A stretch of 64,000 nt of DNA from Lumbricus rubellus (GCA_945859605.1 OX243824.1:28155640-28219639); one strand, 5' to 3'; shown: positions 22,480 to 33,934, counted from the stretch's first letter. The notes: generated by a model not told the origin, from the letters alone. Translations and numbers: made by a program.

Positions 22480-24695
22480 AGGCTTGTTGCAGCCTTTAAT
22501 TTTGAAATAAAAACGAAGGCTCTCGAAATTTGTGTTTTGGGAGGAAATGCTGGGCATTAATTTTCATATCTTGAAACGCAGTGAGCGCCCGCGTAGCCTA
22601 GAGAACATAGGTAATAGCCTATCGTTTATATTCTATCATGATCAACTATCTCACCAGCAGATAATAATCGCTGTAGGCCATATACACGCAGATCTATAAA
22701 TTAGCCTATAATTTTTAGCGCTAAAGTGCTGCGTGCATGCTGTACGTAATCGCCCGAGTGTATAGCCTGCCCTACTTAATACATATTCTATAGACACTCG
22801 GATCTATTTTGGATCTATTCATGGATGATGGAGCTGTCCCTCTGTAAATATCTAGGACTCTGTATGACATTGCCGATTTCTCCTCCAACACACCATGCTC
22901 TTTCGTTGTAGGCCTTTCAACTAGGCCTACAAGTAAATGACGCATGTCAACTCTTTCTTTAGCAATAAATATTATTATTGTCTCTAATGATTGGCCTTGA
23001 TGACTGCGAGTTGGAAGGTGCGAAAAATAACGCATCGATTCCATGCAGATATAAAAAATCATGATTTTATGACAATTAACCTAAAATATCATTGTTTAGC
23101 CTAATTGATCTTATTTCTAAAGCTGTTCTATTATAATAATAAAGCTGAGTTTTGATTATATAAACTTGTTCTGTTTAGCGGTACCAAAGCAAAAATAATT
23201 TACAATTCGTGATCGAATCCAAGTTCAAGATGCCTGGGTATTGGGTAGGCTAATTAAAGTCGTGACAGAAGGAAATCCTCAATACAATCAACACGCTGTT
23301 ATAATCTCTACGAATTGCTGGCTTTTCGGTGAAATTAGCCTACAAGTTGATTAACAAGAGGCGTATAATTCTATTTTCGGATTTAAAAGCGCCTTTCATA
23401 GCTGCCTACAATCTAACCAGTGCGAAGAACCTCTCGGAAAAGAAAAGCACTAAAACAACTGGCAGAAAAGTAATGCCTTCATATAAGATGTAGATATCAC
23501 TAGGCTAGCAAATGCAATGAAATTATATCCAACAGAAAAGTTTAGAGATGGGTTTTACCGGTACTGCTTTTGCTACAACATAAAAATGTCGTGAAACTAC
23601 AACAAGTTATATGGACCAATATAATATGCAGAGTTGGCTCATGTTTTACAAAAGTTGCGAAATGTAGTCTTTCCACGTCACGAGCTTTTGAGCGTAAACC
23701 CCTAAAAGTTTTCACCACTTTTCTCTCATTGAAATACCCTACTCTCGGTTAATATTATTAAAAAATAAAACAATATGATATTATGATGTCATTGAAATAA
23801 AATAAAATTTCATTTAGTTTGGCATGCGTGATAAAAAAAAAGGACATTAACTCTTCGCTGTTAAATCACTGTAGGGCTGTTTAAATAAGATGTTCACTTA
23901 GCTTAGGCTAATAGTTATACAAAGTTAGAATTATTTTTGACACTTACGGTTACTGTCCAGAAAAGCAGTTTTACTGTATCAATTACACCAACCAAGCTGA
24001 CGAAACGTTTGTCAGTTTAGAAGTCGTAAGAGTAAAAATACGCTGTGAAACAATGAGACGTATAACATCTGCCATCGATAAGGACTACTTGAAGTTTGCG
24101 GTCAGTGAACGGAAACGACAATGCAAACACTTTTAAATCTTAGCCAACTACACCCATCCACCTATGTTATTATATACTCATTGAAACGCATATAATTGTT
24201 GTGCTATTTTTATTCCTCACATCATAATTTGAAGTCACGCAACTCCTCTACGTCGCTGTTAAATCACTAGGAACTCTAGGGTTGTATTGATTCTGAGTCG
24301 GCCAACCTGTATTATTTCTAGATCTAATAAAATCTCAGACAGGTTTTCACAGCAACGTCGCTTTGTGCAGCGTGTGTATGTTCGACTTGATTGTGTGTCG
24401 TATCCACATAACAAAGCTAAAATTATTGTGAACACTTACGGTTGCTGTTGAGAAAAGCAGTTTTACTGTATCAATTGTACATGAAAAGCGCTGAGGTAGA
24501 GTAAACATCTTTCAAGTCGACTGCATGCGCGTGATCCTCTGACAAAATCGAAATACGAGATGTACCAGGGATTGGATGAACATTAATACTTTATAGCAAA
24601 CTTCTTAGATTCATCATTCACTAGGATTAGTGTGTCTTGGGTTTTAGCTAAAGTTTCATAATTTCATTTCGTTGTGCAGTAGATCCGCTGACTGC
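22480..24695. other. Gene-poor tract with an internal duplicated segment
   Basis: Two related blocks are seen: 23850-24000 and 24246-24480, sharing CGCTGTTAAATCACT and AGAAAAGCAGTTTTACTGTA. No exon supported. Confidence 0.5.
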
Positions 24696-24700
24696 TGTCG

Positions 24701-25003
24701 GTGTTCATCAGGGTCACAGAGGAAAACAAGCAAATAAATTTAGTCACCGCAGTGGTTGCGTTACTGTGTCCGAAATTAAACTGTGAGTATTCTTTGTTAG
24801 AAATGTCGAAAAATGGTCCTAAAATCGACGACCTAGTTGCAGCTGTCCAATATATCTGGGCACTGGATGCCATAGTCACCCGTCTAATGCCTATAGTCTC
24901 CAACCTGTATTCGAGGCAATGTTTGATAAACTTGCAGCTGGATTTCTGATGAAATTAGAGGGAATTGTGGAGAATTTGACTAAAGCTATATATCATATCT
25001 AAC
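24701..25003 (+). pseudogene. Possible decayed coding fragment, unknown family
   Basis: The plus strand has an open stretch reading LVTAVVALLCPKLNC and KIDDLVAAVQYIWALDAIV. After about 24900 the coding look continues in another frame (FEAMFDKLAAGFLMKLEGIV up to a stop near 25003). Amphipathic, leucine-rich composition and a frame switch suggest a dead gene or transposon remnant. No family recognised. Confidence 0.3.
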
Positions 25004-25290
25004 CACTGCGAAGCGCAAGACCATAAAATAATTAGACTATGTATACCATCGACCTGGAAAACAAGAATCAACGGGCGCTAGATGACCGCTTGTACAATTG
25101 TTTAATTTTAATATAAGCATGGTTTATCGCGTAGGTTGATGCACCGTATTTTGACGTGTGATTTGCCTTGAAATTCCTTGCAGCCGTACACTGATGTAAG
25201 AATACTTCATCTTACATTGTATAATAATTATACTGATCGATGCAGCGACCCGCGCATCTTACAGGACTATTGATGATAACATGTGCAGGG

Positions 25291-25427
25291 TGAGAATTGC
25301 CGGGGGGGTTGGGGGGGTTCAACCCCCCAGTCTTTCTTAGAGCCCCATGTTAAAGTATGTTTTTCATACCCCAATTTCAAGTTTATCATAGGCCAACCCC
25401 CCAGTTATTTTTCCACAATTCTCATAC
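25291..25427. mobile_element. Possible tiny MITE
   Basis: It starts TGAGAATTG followed by a G-rich run and ends CAATTCTCAT, with CCGGGGGGGTTGG against CCAACCCCCCAG as an inner inverted pair. No clear target duplication. Confidence 0.35.
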
Positions 25428-25581
25428 TGAACATGTGTGTTGTGCAATGGTTTCTTCCACAACAGGTGTTGTGAATAATAGAGAATTGCAAAGATGTAAA
25501 TGACTCGTGGTAGGCTACTGCGCCCGTTGTAATGTCAATAATTTTCCTTTTAACCATATTGCAGAAAGAACATAGGCTATA

Positions 25582-26215
25582 TTGAGAGACTTTTTACAAT
25601 GTGTAAATGACCCGGCTGATCGTCCCTGTAATGTTTCTGTTGATGTTGAATTGAACCTTTTCCCGTGTGTAGATGAAAGCCGCCCTTTGCTTAATAATGA
25701 TAAAATTGATCCTGACAATAATTATTTTGATGTAAAACCATACAGTAGGCCTAGTTGCTATCTGACCTCTGCTTCCACGCAAATTATAAATTCGCCTCAA
25801 TTTACAATCTTGCATATTAACTGTCAAAGAATTCTGTCTAAACTAACGTAAATACAGGATCTATTGCATAAACTCCCAGTTTCTATTCTTGCAGCGACGG
25901 AGAAAAAATCGCAGTAGGCATATGTGTGCGTAAACAAGTTGCCCAATGTCGTTACCCGGAGTCGAACCCGCAACCGCCCGCTCCGTGAGCAAGCGCGTTA
26001 CCGATCAGCCACCAGGTCGCTTATTAAATTTGCAAAATTTAGTCAAGACCACAACCCAATTTGTTATTTGGTGTTCCTAGATATAGCGGGATTATTTTTA
26101 TCCCTTTAGGACCTCTCCAATTTGTAACAAATTTCTTGATGTCTAAACTTGTCATGTATAGGCCTACTTTGGTTGCAAAATAAACTATTTGACTGATTGA
26201 ATGACTGATTGATTG
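25582..26215 (+). pseudogene. CR1-like LINE remnant: endonuclease start and 3' tail, middle deleted
   Basis: The frame ending in FTILHINCQRILSKL, continuing after a stop as DLLHKLPVSILAATE, matches the beginning of a LINE apurinic-endonuclease domain. The right part (about 26020-26215) ends in TTTGGTTGCAAAATAAACTA then TTGACTGATTGAATGACTGA, closely like the end of the LINE at 43970-44001 (TTTGGTTGCCAAATAAATGA). Everything between is missing, and a tRNA-like SINE head sits at the junction. Confidence 0.55.
25950..26021 (-). repeat. tRNA-like SINE head, second family
   Basis: On the minus strand: GCGACCTGGTGGCTGATCGG then, 32 bp on, GGTTCGACTCC. Both match the internal pol III boxes (A box TGGCTGATCGG at 26001-26011, B box at 25958-25968). 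The same head GCGACCTGGTGGCTGAG is at 56098 (+). A functional tRNA is unlikely because no 7-bp acceptor stem pairs up around it. Confidence 0.6.
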
Positions 26216-26453
26216 ACATAGGCTATAGCAGCGATAAGCTGTATGCTCTATAGAATACGCGCTTACCCAATAGGCCTACTCAGCCAAACTGCAGCAATGA
26301 TTTCAGAAGTTCGCAGTGTCATATAATTTTTTATCGTTATCGTAGGAGTAGCCTAATATCGAAATTTTTAGAGCGCCAGTCGAAAACCAAGCGCAGAGCA
26401 TCAGCTTATTTACGAACGGCGCGCTGACACCGTCCTATCGTGATAGCCACACG

Positions 26454-27242
26454 CAGGGCCATCTTATCCAGTAGGCACAGTAGGCACTGTGCCTAGGGCC
26501 TACGAACTTTTTAGGGGCCTACGAAGTCTTGAGAAAAAATATTAAAATATAAATGCAGTGATTGGTCAATGACTGGAAAAAACAAACAGAAAACGAAAAC
26601 TTGCTAACTTTTTTCAAGGCTAGAGTTAGCCAATGAAACAGTAACATTAGCTAAGCTATATTATGTTAACTTTGCGGCTCTTATAACGTCTTCAAATGTC
26701 ATTTCTCGCATTAAGTCGTTTTCAATTAAAAGTAATGCAAGGGAGGATAATCGTGACTGTCCCATCGTTGACCGAAGGTAATTTTTGATAATTTTCAGTT
26801 TCAAAAAAGAACGTTCACCTTCACAACTTGTTCCAAAAATAAAAAGATAAATTCGAAAAGCAATATTGACATTTGGAAAACTGGAAACCAGCTTGTCAGC
26901 TATTTGTAACCTGATCATTTTAGCTTCAGATTTACTATCTGCAAACATTCGAGAAAACAAAAGAAATTCATCAATATATGCATCTTCTAGATCACATGGA
27001 TATATCTCAATTAATGCTTTAAATTTGCTCTAATCACTATTTCTTCAGTTGATAAAGTAGAATGAGATTTAAAATCAAAACTGAAATACGTTCACAAAAC
27101 ATGGTTTAGCATAACTTTAAGAAATAATGTAGCCTAAATGTGTTGCAATTTGAATTAATGCAGAGTTGAGTTGGGGTCTGCGAATAGATTAAGTTAATAT
27201 GCAAAAGTGCCTAGGGCCTACGATGACCATAAGACGACCCTG
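26454..27242 (-). mobile_element. hAT-type DNA transposon remnant with 8-bp target duplication
   Basis: Ends CAGGGCCATCTTATCC (26454) and, inverted, CAGGGTCGTCTTATGG (27242). They are flanked by an exact 8-bp duplication GCCACACG (26446-26453 and 27243-27250), the hAT signature. GTGCCTAGGGCCTACG occurs near both ends. The left-end sequence recurs at 29151. Confidence 0.88.
26661..26960 (-). pseudogene. hAT transposase C-terminal dimerisation region, remnant
   Basis: About 99 residues open on the minus strand, containing TSCEGERSFLKLKIIKNYLR and SRLSSLALLLIEND, the hallmark of the C-terminal dimerisation region in ZMYM/Kobe-like hAT transposases. The DDE catalytic core is absent, so this is a truncated relic inside the element at 26454-27242. 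Confidence 0.82.
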
Positions 27243-27277
27243 GCCACACGCCATCGGCTCTGTAAATACCTCGATCT

Positions 27278-27327
27278 AGTATTCCATCAGATGACAATGG
27301 GAATCCATTGTCATCTGATGGAATACT
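27278..27327. repeat. Perfect 23-bp hairpin with GAAT loop
   Basis: Left arm AGTATTCCATCAGATGACAA plus TGG (27278-27300), loop GAAT, then the exact reverse complement (27305-27327). It lies 27 bp past the hAT target duplication and is not explained by that element. Confidence 0.9.
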
Positions 27328-27782
27328 TTTTGACGTTTGGAGCACAGCAATCCCATCAGCCGTTATCAGACAAGACTTGGATGATCGACGAACCTCAGTT
27401 CGGATATTTCGAACGTCAACTTTCATCCGATGATTATTAGCCTAACTATATATATAGACGCTTCGATAGCGCATTATTATTTGTTGCTCACCACGAAAGA
27501 TGTTTTCTGCTTTAGGTTCAAAAAGTCATCCATTAAAAGTAGGTAGGAATACCGATACGAATAATGTCTATATTAAAGTCTCACGCTCTACCCGGTATCC
27601 CAGCTTATGCCACAATTCCCTCTACGTCTTTTTCATGCGTCTCTGTTAAAACTGTGCAAAGAACATAGGCCTACCTCCTTCAATAATTCTCAACCCATGA
27701 TGCACGTTTTTCGTAGCATCAAAGCTGCAGCACGTGATAGACTTCAGTTCAGTCAGTTGTTTGCTGATTCTCATCTCTTCTT

Positions 27783-28107
27783 CATGGGCGTCCGCAGCGG
27801 GGCGCAAGGGGCGCAAGTGCGCCCCCCTGGATTTTTCGCATAGTTGCACATAAATTTAGATTATTTGATTGTGATTGTTACAACGCGATTTTCAATGTGA
27901 TTATCGATTTGTTCTACAAGATGAACCTATATATCTTTCTTTGGGTGCATAAGAGTAGACTGCAGAACACCATCTTTAACGTCGTATAGGCTACAGGATT
28001 CTCTCGTGGTAATATGGAAAATCAAACTGTCACCCATTAAATTTAGACCATGTGACAATTATTTAAAAGTTTGCGCCCCCTTAGAAAAATTCCTGCGGAC
28101 GCCCATG
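27783..28107. mobile_element. 325-bp hAT-type MITE
   Basis: Perfect 15-bp inverted ends CATGGGCGTCCGCAG and an exact 8-bp target duplication CTCTTCTT (27775-27782 and 28108-28115). The inner ends are also related (TGCGCCCCCCTGG against TTTGCGCCCCCTTAG). No coding capacity. Confidence 0.92.
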
Positions 28108-28115
28108 CTCTTCTT

Positions 28116-29150
28116 CACAGCACGTGCAAGATTTGATGCGGATGAATTACTGTTCGCTGAACAGATCAAGAAACCGTAACTCACGTTGGACACATCATGA
28201 ACGCTGCATCGATTAACGCTATACATATAATTATGATAGTCTTGTCTTCGATCGGTGGCCTTCTAGACCCCGCCACTAGATTCTGCTATGGTAGTAAATT
28301 TAAAGTTCACCTTTTTGCTGCTGCGATTGTATAAAAATTCTATTACATAGTTTTGTGCATGCATTGCAGTGCTTTAATGATTTTGTGTTCATTGTATTAA
28401 ATATCTTGTAGCCTAGTCATGTATACGGCTAAGATTAAGAATGGACAGTGGGACTGGGACACCATGATCAAACATTGCTTAATGCATAATTATTGTGGTG
28501 TGTTGTAGGCCCTACATGATCTTTAAAAGGACACTATTGGGTTTATCATTGATGAAACTAAGGTGACCGTGTCAGCAATTTCTTTGGGACTTCCCATTGA
28601 CGCCACTGTAGACCTACACAAATGTCTAAATTATTTTCTTGCATACATGTATTATGGTGATCAGTAAGAGTTATGATTGATCGATCGATTGATTGATTGA
28701 TTAGGCCTAATTGATTGATTGACTGATCGATCTATTGATTGATTGATTGACTGATTGATTGAATGAAAGCCGAGAGAACGTCGTCGACTATAGAGTAAAT
28801 GGAAAAGTTTAAGGCTTAAACGATGAGGACAGAAAACATTCATCAATGACGTTTTACAAATAATTATCTCGATCATTAACAATCTCATGAACTCATAATT
28901 AGCACAAGCTATATAATTATTGCTGAAGTGATCAAAATTCTCAGAACCGATGACGGCGCATCTCTTAGCGACTTCTTCATTCAAAAGAAAGATATCCAAA
29001 CGTAGAATGCCAGCACACGGATTCACGAGAGAACTAGAACTCTTCTTTCTTTGTTAGCAAATAAAATTGACAAAACCTAAAAACCAAACTTGCTCAGTTT
29101 ATTGCTAATCTCGAATGGAACTGTTCAGTCATGCAGGCTTTTCTGCTACT
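28116..29150. other. Gene-poor tract with TTGA microsatellite
   Basis: A (TTGA)n array at about 28674-28770, interrupted by TAGGCCTAA. Otherwise no feature I can support. Confidence 0.6.
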
Positions 29151-29420
29151 CAGGGCCGTCTTATCCATTAGGCACAGTAGGCACTGTAGGCCTATAGACC
29201 TACTACTGGCCGTAGCTGGGGGGTGTTTTGGGTGCTTGAACACCCTCCCCCATGACATAATGCTCTAATGATATGCATTTACTAACACAATCATGTTGCA
29301 AGGAATCTAAGAACTTTTTTTCTTAAGCACTTATTTCCATGGGCGCCGACTCTGCGAGGCCCGTGAGTGCTCAGCACCGCCAGAAATTGGTCTTGCGAGG
29401 CCCGCCTATGCATGGGCACC
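29151..29420. mobile_element. Nested transposon ends (fragments)
   Basis: CAGGGCCGTCTTATCC at 29151 is the left end of the hAT family seen at 26454, cut off after about 45 bp by another end-like sequence, GGCCGTAGCTGGGGGGTG. CATGGGCGCCGACTC at 29338 is a further hAT-MITE left end. Right ends were not found. Confidence 0.5.
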
Positions 29421-29576
29421 ACCAGAAATCAGCCGGCAAGATGTGCTTTTTAAGACATTACTTCTCTGTTGGCTTTGCTTATCTATAAAAATCATTCCGT
29501 CTTTTATAATTTTTAAAAACTCAGCTAGTCTACCTTACTATTAGCCTACTCCAGTTTTACCCCATGCGGTAGATAC

Positions 29577-29852
29577 GTGAACTCAATATTATTGGTCTTC
29601 AGCCGATCAGCGAATACGAAGAAACACCGAAATCCTGCTTATTCGATCCACTTCCGTCATTTTTTTATTGTTGACGAAGGCGACGATTTTAATTACATTG
29701 ATTCCTTTTATTGTAAGTCATGCTCAATAATGTTCCTCACTGCGCGAGAGTTAACTCATAGAATCACAAAAGCGGGATATCGTTTTTGTCTCATTGTCTG
29801 CGACGACAAATCAGCCTTTACTAAATTGTCAAAACTTTTTGAAAGACTATAA
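29577..29852 (+). CDS. Short open frame, doubtful
   Basis: About 90 codons on the plus strand (GTG/ATT region onward) ending TAA at 29852. The second half, with KAGYRFCLIVCDDKS and two CxxC-like cysteines (YCKSCS), looks protein-like. No family recognised and no in-frame ATG at its beginning, so it would need splicing from an upstream exon. May be chance. Confidence 0.2.
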   Translation: MNSILLVFSRSANTKKHRNPAYSIHFRHFFIVDEGDDFNYIDSFYCKSCSIMFLTARELTHRITKAGYRFCLIVCDDKSAFTKLSKLFERL

Positions 29853-30030
29853 GTATTATGAAAAACTATTTCCACAGTGTTAATATTGACTCACTAAATA
29901 GTGGCTAATGTAGACATAGCCTAATTGTTTGATTTCTTGTGCAAAAGTTGAGACTGTTGACCTAATTATATTAGGGAAGAGTGCTCCAAGATGCCCATGC
30001 TAACGAAGATTGTAGGCTACTTGTCTTCTA

Positions 30031-31034
30031 CATGCCCCCAAAAAGTGATAACACCTCGTAGCAAAGGGTCATTTAATATAATTGAATCATAATAACGTGT
30101 TGTAATTTACTATCGTATGCCAAGTAGTAATTACGCTACCCATAAAACATGTTCAGTGTGTCCCCCTTGCTTCTCAACAACTTTTTGCAAGCGAGAAACA
30201 CCAACTGATACCATGATACCGCAGCTGAAAAGTTCACGTTCTCGTATGTCTCCTTTTTGGAACTTAATTGTCTTTTCTTTGATTCAACTGAATAAATACG
30301 ACCATGTTGAGAATTAACTGGCGTGGCAAAGGTGAATATCTTGTTGTGTGTAAACCAGATGGTTCGTACACTTCTGTCATTAGGAAACCGTTCAAGTAGC
30401 TGCTGACTGAGTTGCAAAAGTTTCAATTTGCAATTTTCGTTGAGTGTTTGCCCGATCACACGCTTGTTCGTTTTCAGCTCTAAATACTGCCTTACAATAC
30501 GTTGCACCGACGTCCGTGATGTACCCGTGTCTCTTTGAATTTCCCACTGATTTTTGTGACTGTGAGGATCATCTTCTTGACTGCAGATCAGCTCACTCAC
30601 CCGCTCAAAGTTCTGTCGTGTTCTAGCAGACTTTGGCCGAACACTTCCGCGTTTACGTTCTGTTGTACGGTCATTATCAATTTATTTAATAACCCGACTG
30701 ACCCTATAGGCTTTGTGTGGAAACTCATTTTTCATTTGCCTTGCACTCCAATGTTTCTCAATTCGCAAATTTTTAATCAGAATACGGTCTTTTGTTGTGC
30801 TTTTTGTCATTTTGGTTAAAATATCTTCAAAACACGCAGAAGTTGACGATTGGCAAATAAAAAATACAAAATGTCGACCGGAAGTTGTCGTAATAATGAT
30901 GTCATATGACTAAGCAGTTAGGCCTAAGTAAGTAAATTAGTGAACTTTTTCAGCTATTATGAATATAGTCTAAACAGATTTGAACTAATTATAGTACATT
31001 ATACGAGGTGTTATCACTTTTTTGGGCTACCCTG
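30031..31034 (-). mobile_element. Decayed mariner/Tc1-type transposon
   Basis: Flanked by TA on both sides (30029-30030, 31035-31036), with inverted ends sharing AAAAAGTGATAACACCTCGT (left about 30039-30058, right about 31003-31025 inverted). Between them is a minus-strand transposase remnant. About 1.0 kb, shorter than intact family members. Confidence 0.85.
30136..30600 (-). pseudogene. mariner/Tc1-superfamily transposase remnant
   Basis: About 154 residues: an HTH-like stretch (IQRDTGTSRTSVQRIVRQ), then FPNDRSVRTIWFTHNKIFTF and NSQHGRIYSVESKK. In relatives the WFT is followed by the first catalytic aspartate; here it is His-Asn. The second and third acidic residues are not found in frame. 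Catalytically dead. Confidence 0.8.
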
Positions 31035-31169
31035 TATATGAATTCCAAGAGAACTAGGCTACATGTTGATCCAAAAAGTGATCTTTTTTTAAACAATTGA
31101 GAGGAACATTTATTGAAGTCTTAAATCATGTCTCTAAGCAATGAAATACTAAGACATTTTGCTGAGATG

Positions 31170-31538
31170 CATAGGCGTAGGAGACGGGGGTCCAGAGGGG
31201 GCAAATGCCCCCCAAATTTCGGGCAAGTCTGATTTTTCGGGCAAGCAGACCCGGAAAAATAAAAAGAGTTTTAGAAAAAAAATCTTTTTTATTTTTCCGG
31301 GTCTTCTTGCCCGAAAAATCAGACTTGCCCGAACAAAAATGGTCGTCAGACCTTTCGAGCAAAAAGTAACGTGAAATTTCAGAACGTTTTGCCCGGATGA
31401 CTAAAAAAAGGTCGTCAGAATTTTCGGGCAAACGTAACGGGAATTTTTCTTAAGATTTCGGCCGGACGAAAAACAATTTTTGGGCAAAAGTCTCATTTTT
31501 GCCCCCCCCCCAACGTTGAAATGTCCCCTACGCCTATG
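31170..31538. mobile_element. 369-bp hAT-type MITE with internal hairpin
   Basis: Ends CATAGGCGTAGGAGAC and, inverted, CATAGGCGTAGGGGAC. Exact 8-bp duplication CTGAGATG (31162-31169 and 31539-31546). Inside, CGGGCAAGTCTGATTTTTCG (from about 31219) pairs with its reverse complement ending near 31331, with further pairing of GACCCGGAAAAATAAAAA, giving a long near-perfect hairpin. Confidence 0.9.
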
Positions 31539-31546
31539 CTGAGATG

Positions 31547-32754
31547 GCATCTTAAAATGTCACCATTTCAGTGTGGATTTTTTAAACAATGGCAAGGACG
31601 CTTTTCAATTATTAACTCACGATTATGATTATCAATTTCATCAAAATGACAGCGTAAGATGCTACCATCGCAGTGTGGCAATAAAAAAATCGAAAAGTTC
31701 GAATAGCACATCTCCTCCTCTAAACCCCTACCCTTCTCGGCGTTGAGCGCCTCGGCGATCGTCATTAGGCCGCGAATTTGTCCCCTAAAACCGGGACCAA
31801 GTCTCCGCCTATGAGACAATTTTAATAGCTCTCCCATAAAAAAAGGGTCAAAAAAATATTTCCGCGGTCACGCGCGGATTTTGACACATTCTATGGGCCC
31901 CACCACTCTTCGGGTCAGCTCGGCGCCTATGCTTATTTCTATCTGACATTTTACAGTAGGTTAAATCATCCTTCAAACTTCTTAGTCAGTGGATTCGGTT
32001 GCTTGTATCTCTAATGCGATTTTTGTTAAAGTAGTAGGCCCTAGTTTAAAAAATTGGTGTCGATAAATTTTCCAGGGGGGCAAGTGCTCCCTCTAGCGGG
32101 CGCCCATGTTTCAGTAAATTTTGAAGTTTTAAATTCATTAAATTCAATGCATCTTACAACGTTTGGTTAAATTTTCAGCCAATTCGGAGGTGGTTGAGCG
32201 GTAAACTTCCTCAAAATTATTTTAGTTGAGCCGGAGTGACCTTTGAGCTGGAGTGATCTCTGAGCTGAGAAAGTCGATTAGTTTTGTTCTATTTCTCAAG
32301 ATGTTTCTATTTCAGTTTTTTATCAGTTTGGTTCCCCATCCCAAATATGTTTTTATTTTGCTTTTAGGCCTACGTCCAATTTGAACTATTATTATTCTAC
32401 TATTTCTACGTTAATAAAACCTCTGTGATAAAACCAACTATTATTTTCACCGCTCTCGATCCGAGGAATGACCTCATCCAGATCAGCCTCTCATTTGAAC
32501 AGAATATAATCTCCTTGTTTACGTAGTCTCTGTATTTATAGACTTTTCGGTGTAGTGACGTCACCAATAACAACGAAATCTTGAGGGTAAGCTTTCAAAT
32601 ATTCCGTTAGCAAAATTAATTGTCTCGTAATTTGTGTGATTTTAACTTCCAGTCTTCCTCTGCCCATCAAATAACCTTCCGTTAGAAATGTCCTGTTAAC
32701 TAGTTAATAGCAGACAATTTTGAAGCTTACAGATGGGACACAGTTCTGTGTTAG
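31547..32754. other. Intergenic with orphan MITE ends
   Basis: Right-end-like sequences TCTCCGCCTATG (about 31802-31813), GGCGCCTATG (about 31934) and GGGCGCCCATG (about 32108) occur without matching left ends. No exon recognised. Confidence 0.45.
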
Positions 32755-33000
32755 CCATAGAGATGTACGCTATATATATAAAATATATAGGCTAGAGAGA
32801 GTATGGCCTATCTCCTCTGCATAAAAAAGTGAAGTCATCAACGACCTTATATATATTAACGGTAATCACGCTCTGTCTGATCGATTTAGACAGTAATACA
32901 GAATGTGAATGGTCTGATCGATTTAGACAGCGACACCAATATGGCGGCGTGATATTCCCTCTAGCGTTATATTTATTATATAATGCATACATCTCTATGG
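32755..33000. mobile_element. 246-bp MITE-like element
   Basis: Inverted ends CCATAGAGATGTA / TACATCTCTATGG with TGTTAG on both outer sides (32749-32754 and 33001-33006). Inside, GTCTGATCGATTTAGACAG occurs twice (about 32876 and 32911). Confidence 0.7.
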
Positions 33001-33033
33001 TGTTAGCCAATGTAAGTAAAGTTCGCATGCATA

Positions 33034-33478
33034 CCGGTGTAAAGGTTTCAAATTACTCCATCATAAACATTACCCCCCTGAAAACTGTAATTTGCATCAA
33101 TAATCGCATTTGTTGCACTAAAAATATCGGAAAAATTATCCCGCTTCTTGTTTGGGTCTGAAGATTTTCATCCGTCATCCCACTTCGTGGTTTGTTATCA
33201 ATATTTTCGTCTGCAACTAAAATACTAAATCGCCGATGAAATTACATGAAGAAATGGCTTCGAGGCTATTGTTTTTTTCGATTGATAACAAACCACGAAG
33301 TGGGATGACGTATGAAAATCTTCAGACCAAAACAAGAAGCGGGATGATTTTTCTGATTTTTTAGTGCAATAAATACGATGATTGTTGCAAATCTAGTTTC
33401 CGGGGGGTAATCTGAAACCGGTTTCAAGTTACCAGGGGGTAATGTTTAGGAGGGGGTAATTTGAAACCTTTACACCGG
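33034..33478. mobile_element. Foldback-type MITE, 445 bp, TA target site
   Basis: Starts CCGGTGTAAAGGTTTCAAAT and ends with its reverse complement, with TA on both sides. The arms pair over most of the element: GAAGATTTTCAT, CATCCCACTTCGTGGTTTGT and CAAGAAGCGGGATGA all appear in both orientations. The spacer is only about 70 bp near 33200-33275. Confidence 0.88.
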
Positions 33479-33514
33479 TAGGCTATGTGATCGATACAAT
33501 TCATTCGGACATAA

Positions 33515-33560
33515 ATTTTATATAGCGCCCCTTCAAGTAAAACTACTCAGAGGCAATGTT
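33515..33560 (-). repeat. SINE tail fragment
   Basis: ATATAGCGCCCCTTCAAGTA and CTACTCAGAGGC match the tail of the tRNA-derived SINE family in minus orientation; the rest is absent. Confidence 0.5.
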
Positions 33561-33934
33561 ATGTAGAGATTGGGCTATATCAGTTTTGTAATTCTTTCTC
33601 TACTTAAAAATAAAAAAAACTAGTATTTGCGCCGTTAGGCTATTGTATCATCATAACGAATTTCTACATCGACGATGCATTTTCGTAGGTATACGGGATA
33701 ATTAAATTTCGTATGGTTTTATTTTGCATGTCTTCTGTCATCTTGGTTTTTTAAAGCTATCTTCTTCTGGTATCTGCTACTCATTATCTGTCCGTCTGCC
33801 AGTCGCTTATGTCATTTTATTTTCGGTTTTAGGCTTACTCTAATATTATTGCCTCCAGTGTATGTTTCTCGTTTGTTTGTACCTGCACTTTTTAGGCCTA
33901 TAATAGCGCCTTTTCTGGTGTCAGGGCATATACT

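Noticed and set aside
22039..22560. Long open frames coding for Met-Tyr-Val-Cys or Tyr-Ile-His-Thr repeats
   Set aside because: They are products of the (ATGT)n microsatellite, open in every frame on both strands.
25950..26021. Functional tRNA gene
   Set aside because: A and B boxes are present but I could not pair a 7-bp acceptor stem or a complete cloverleaf, and a related head occurs at 56098; a SINE is more likely.
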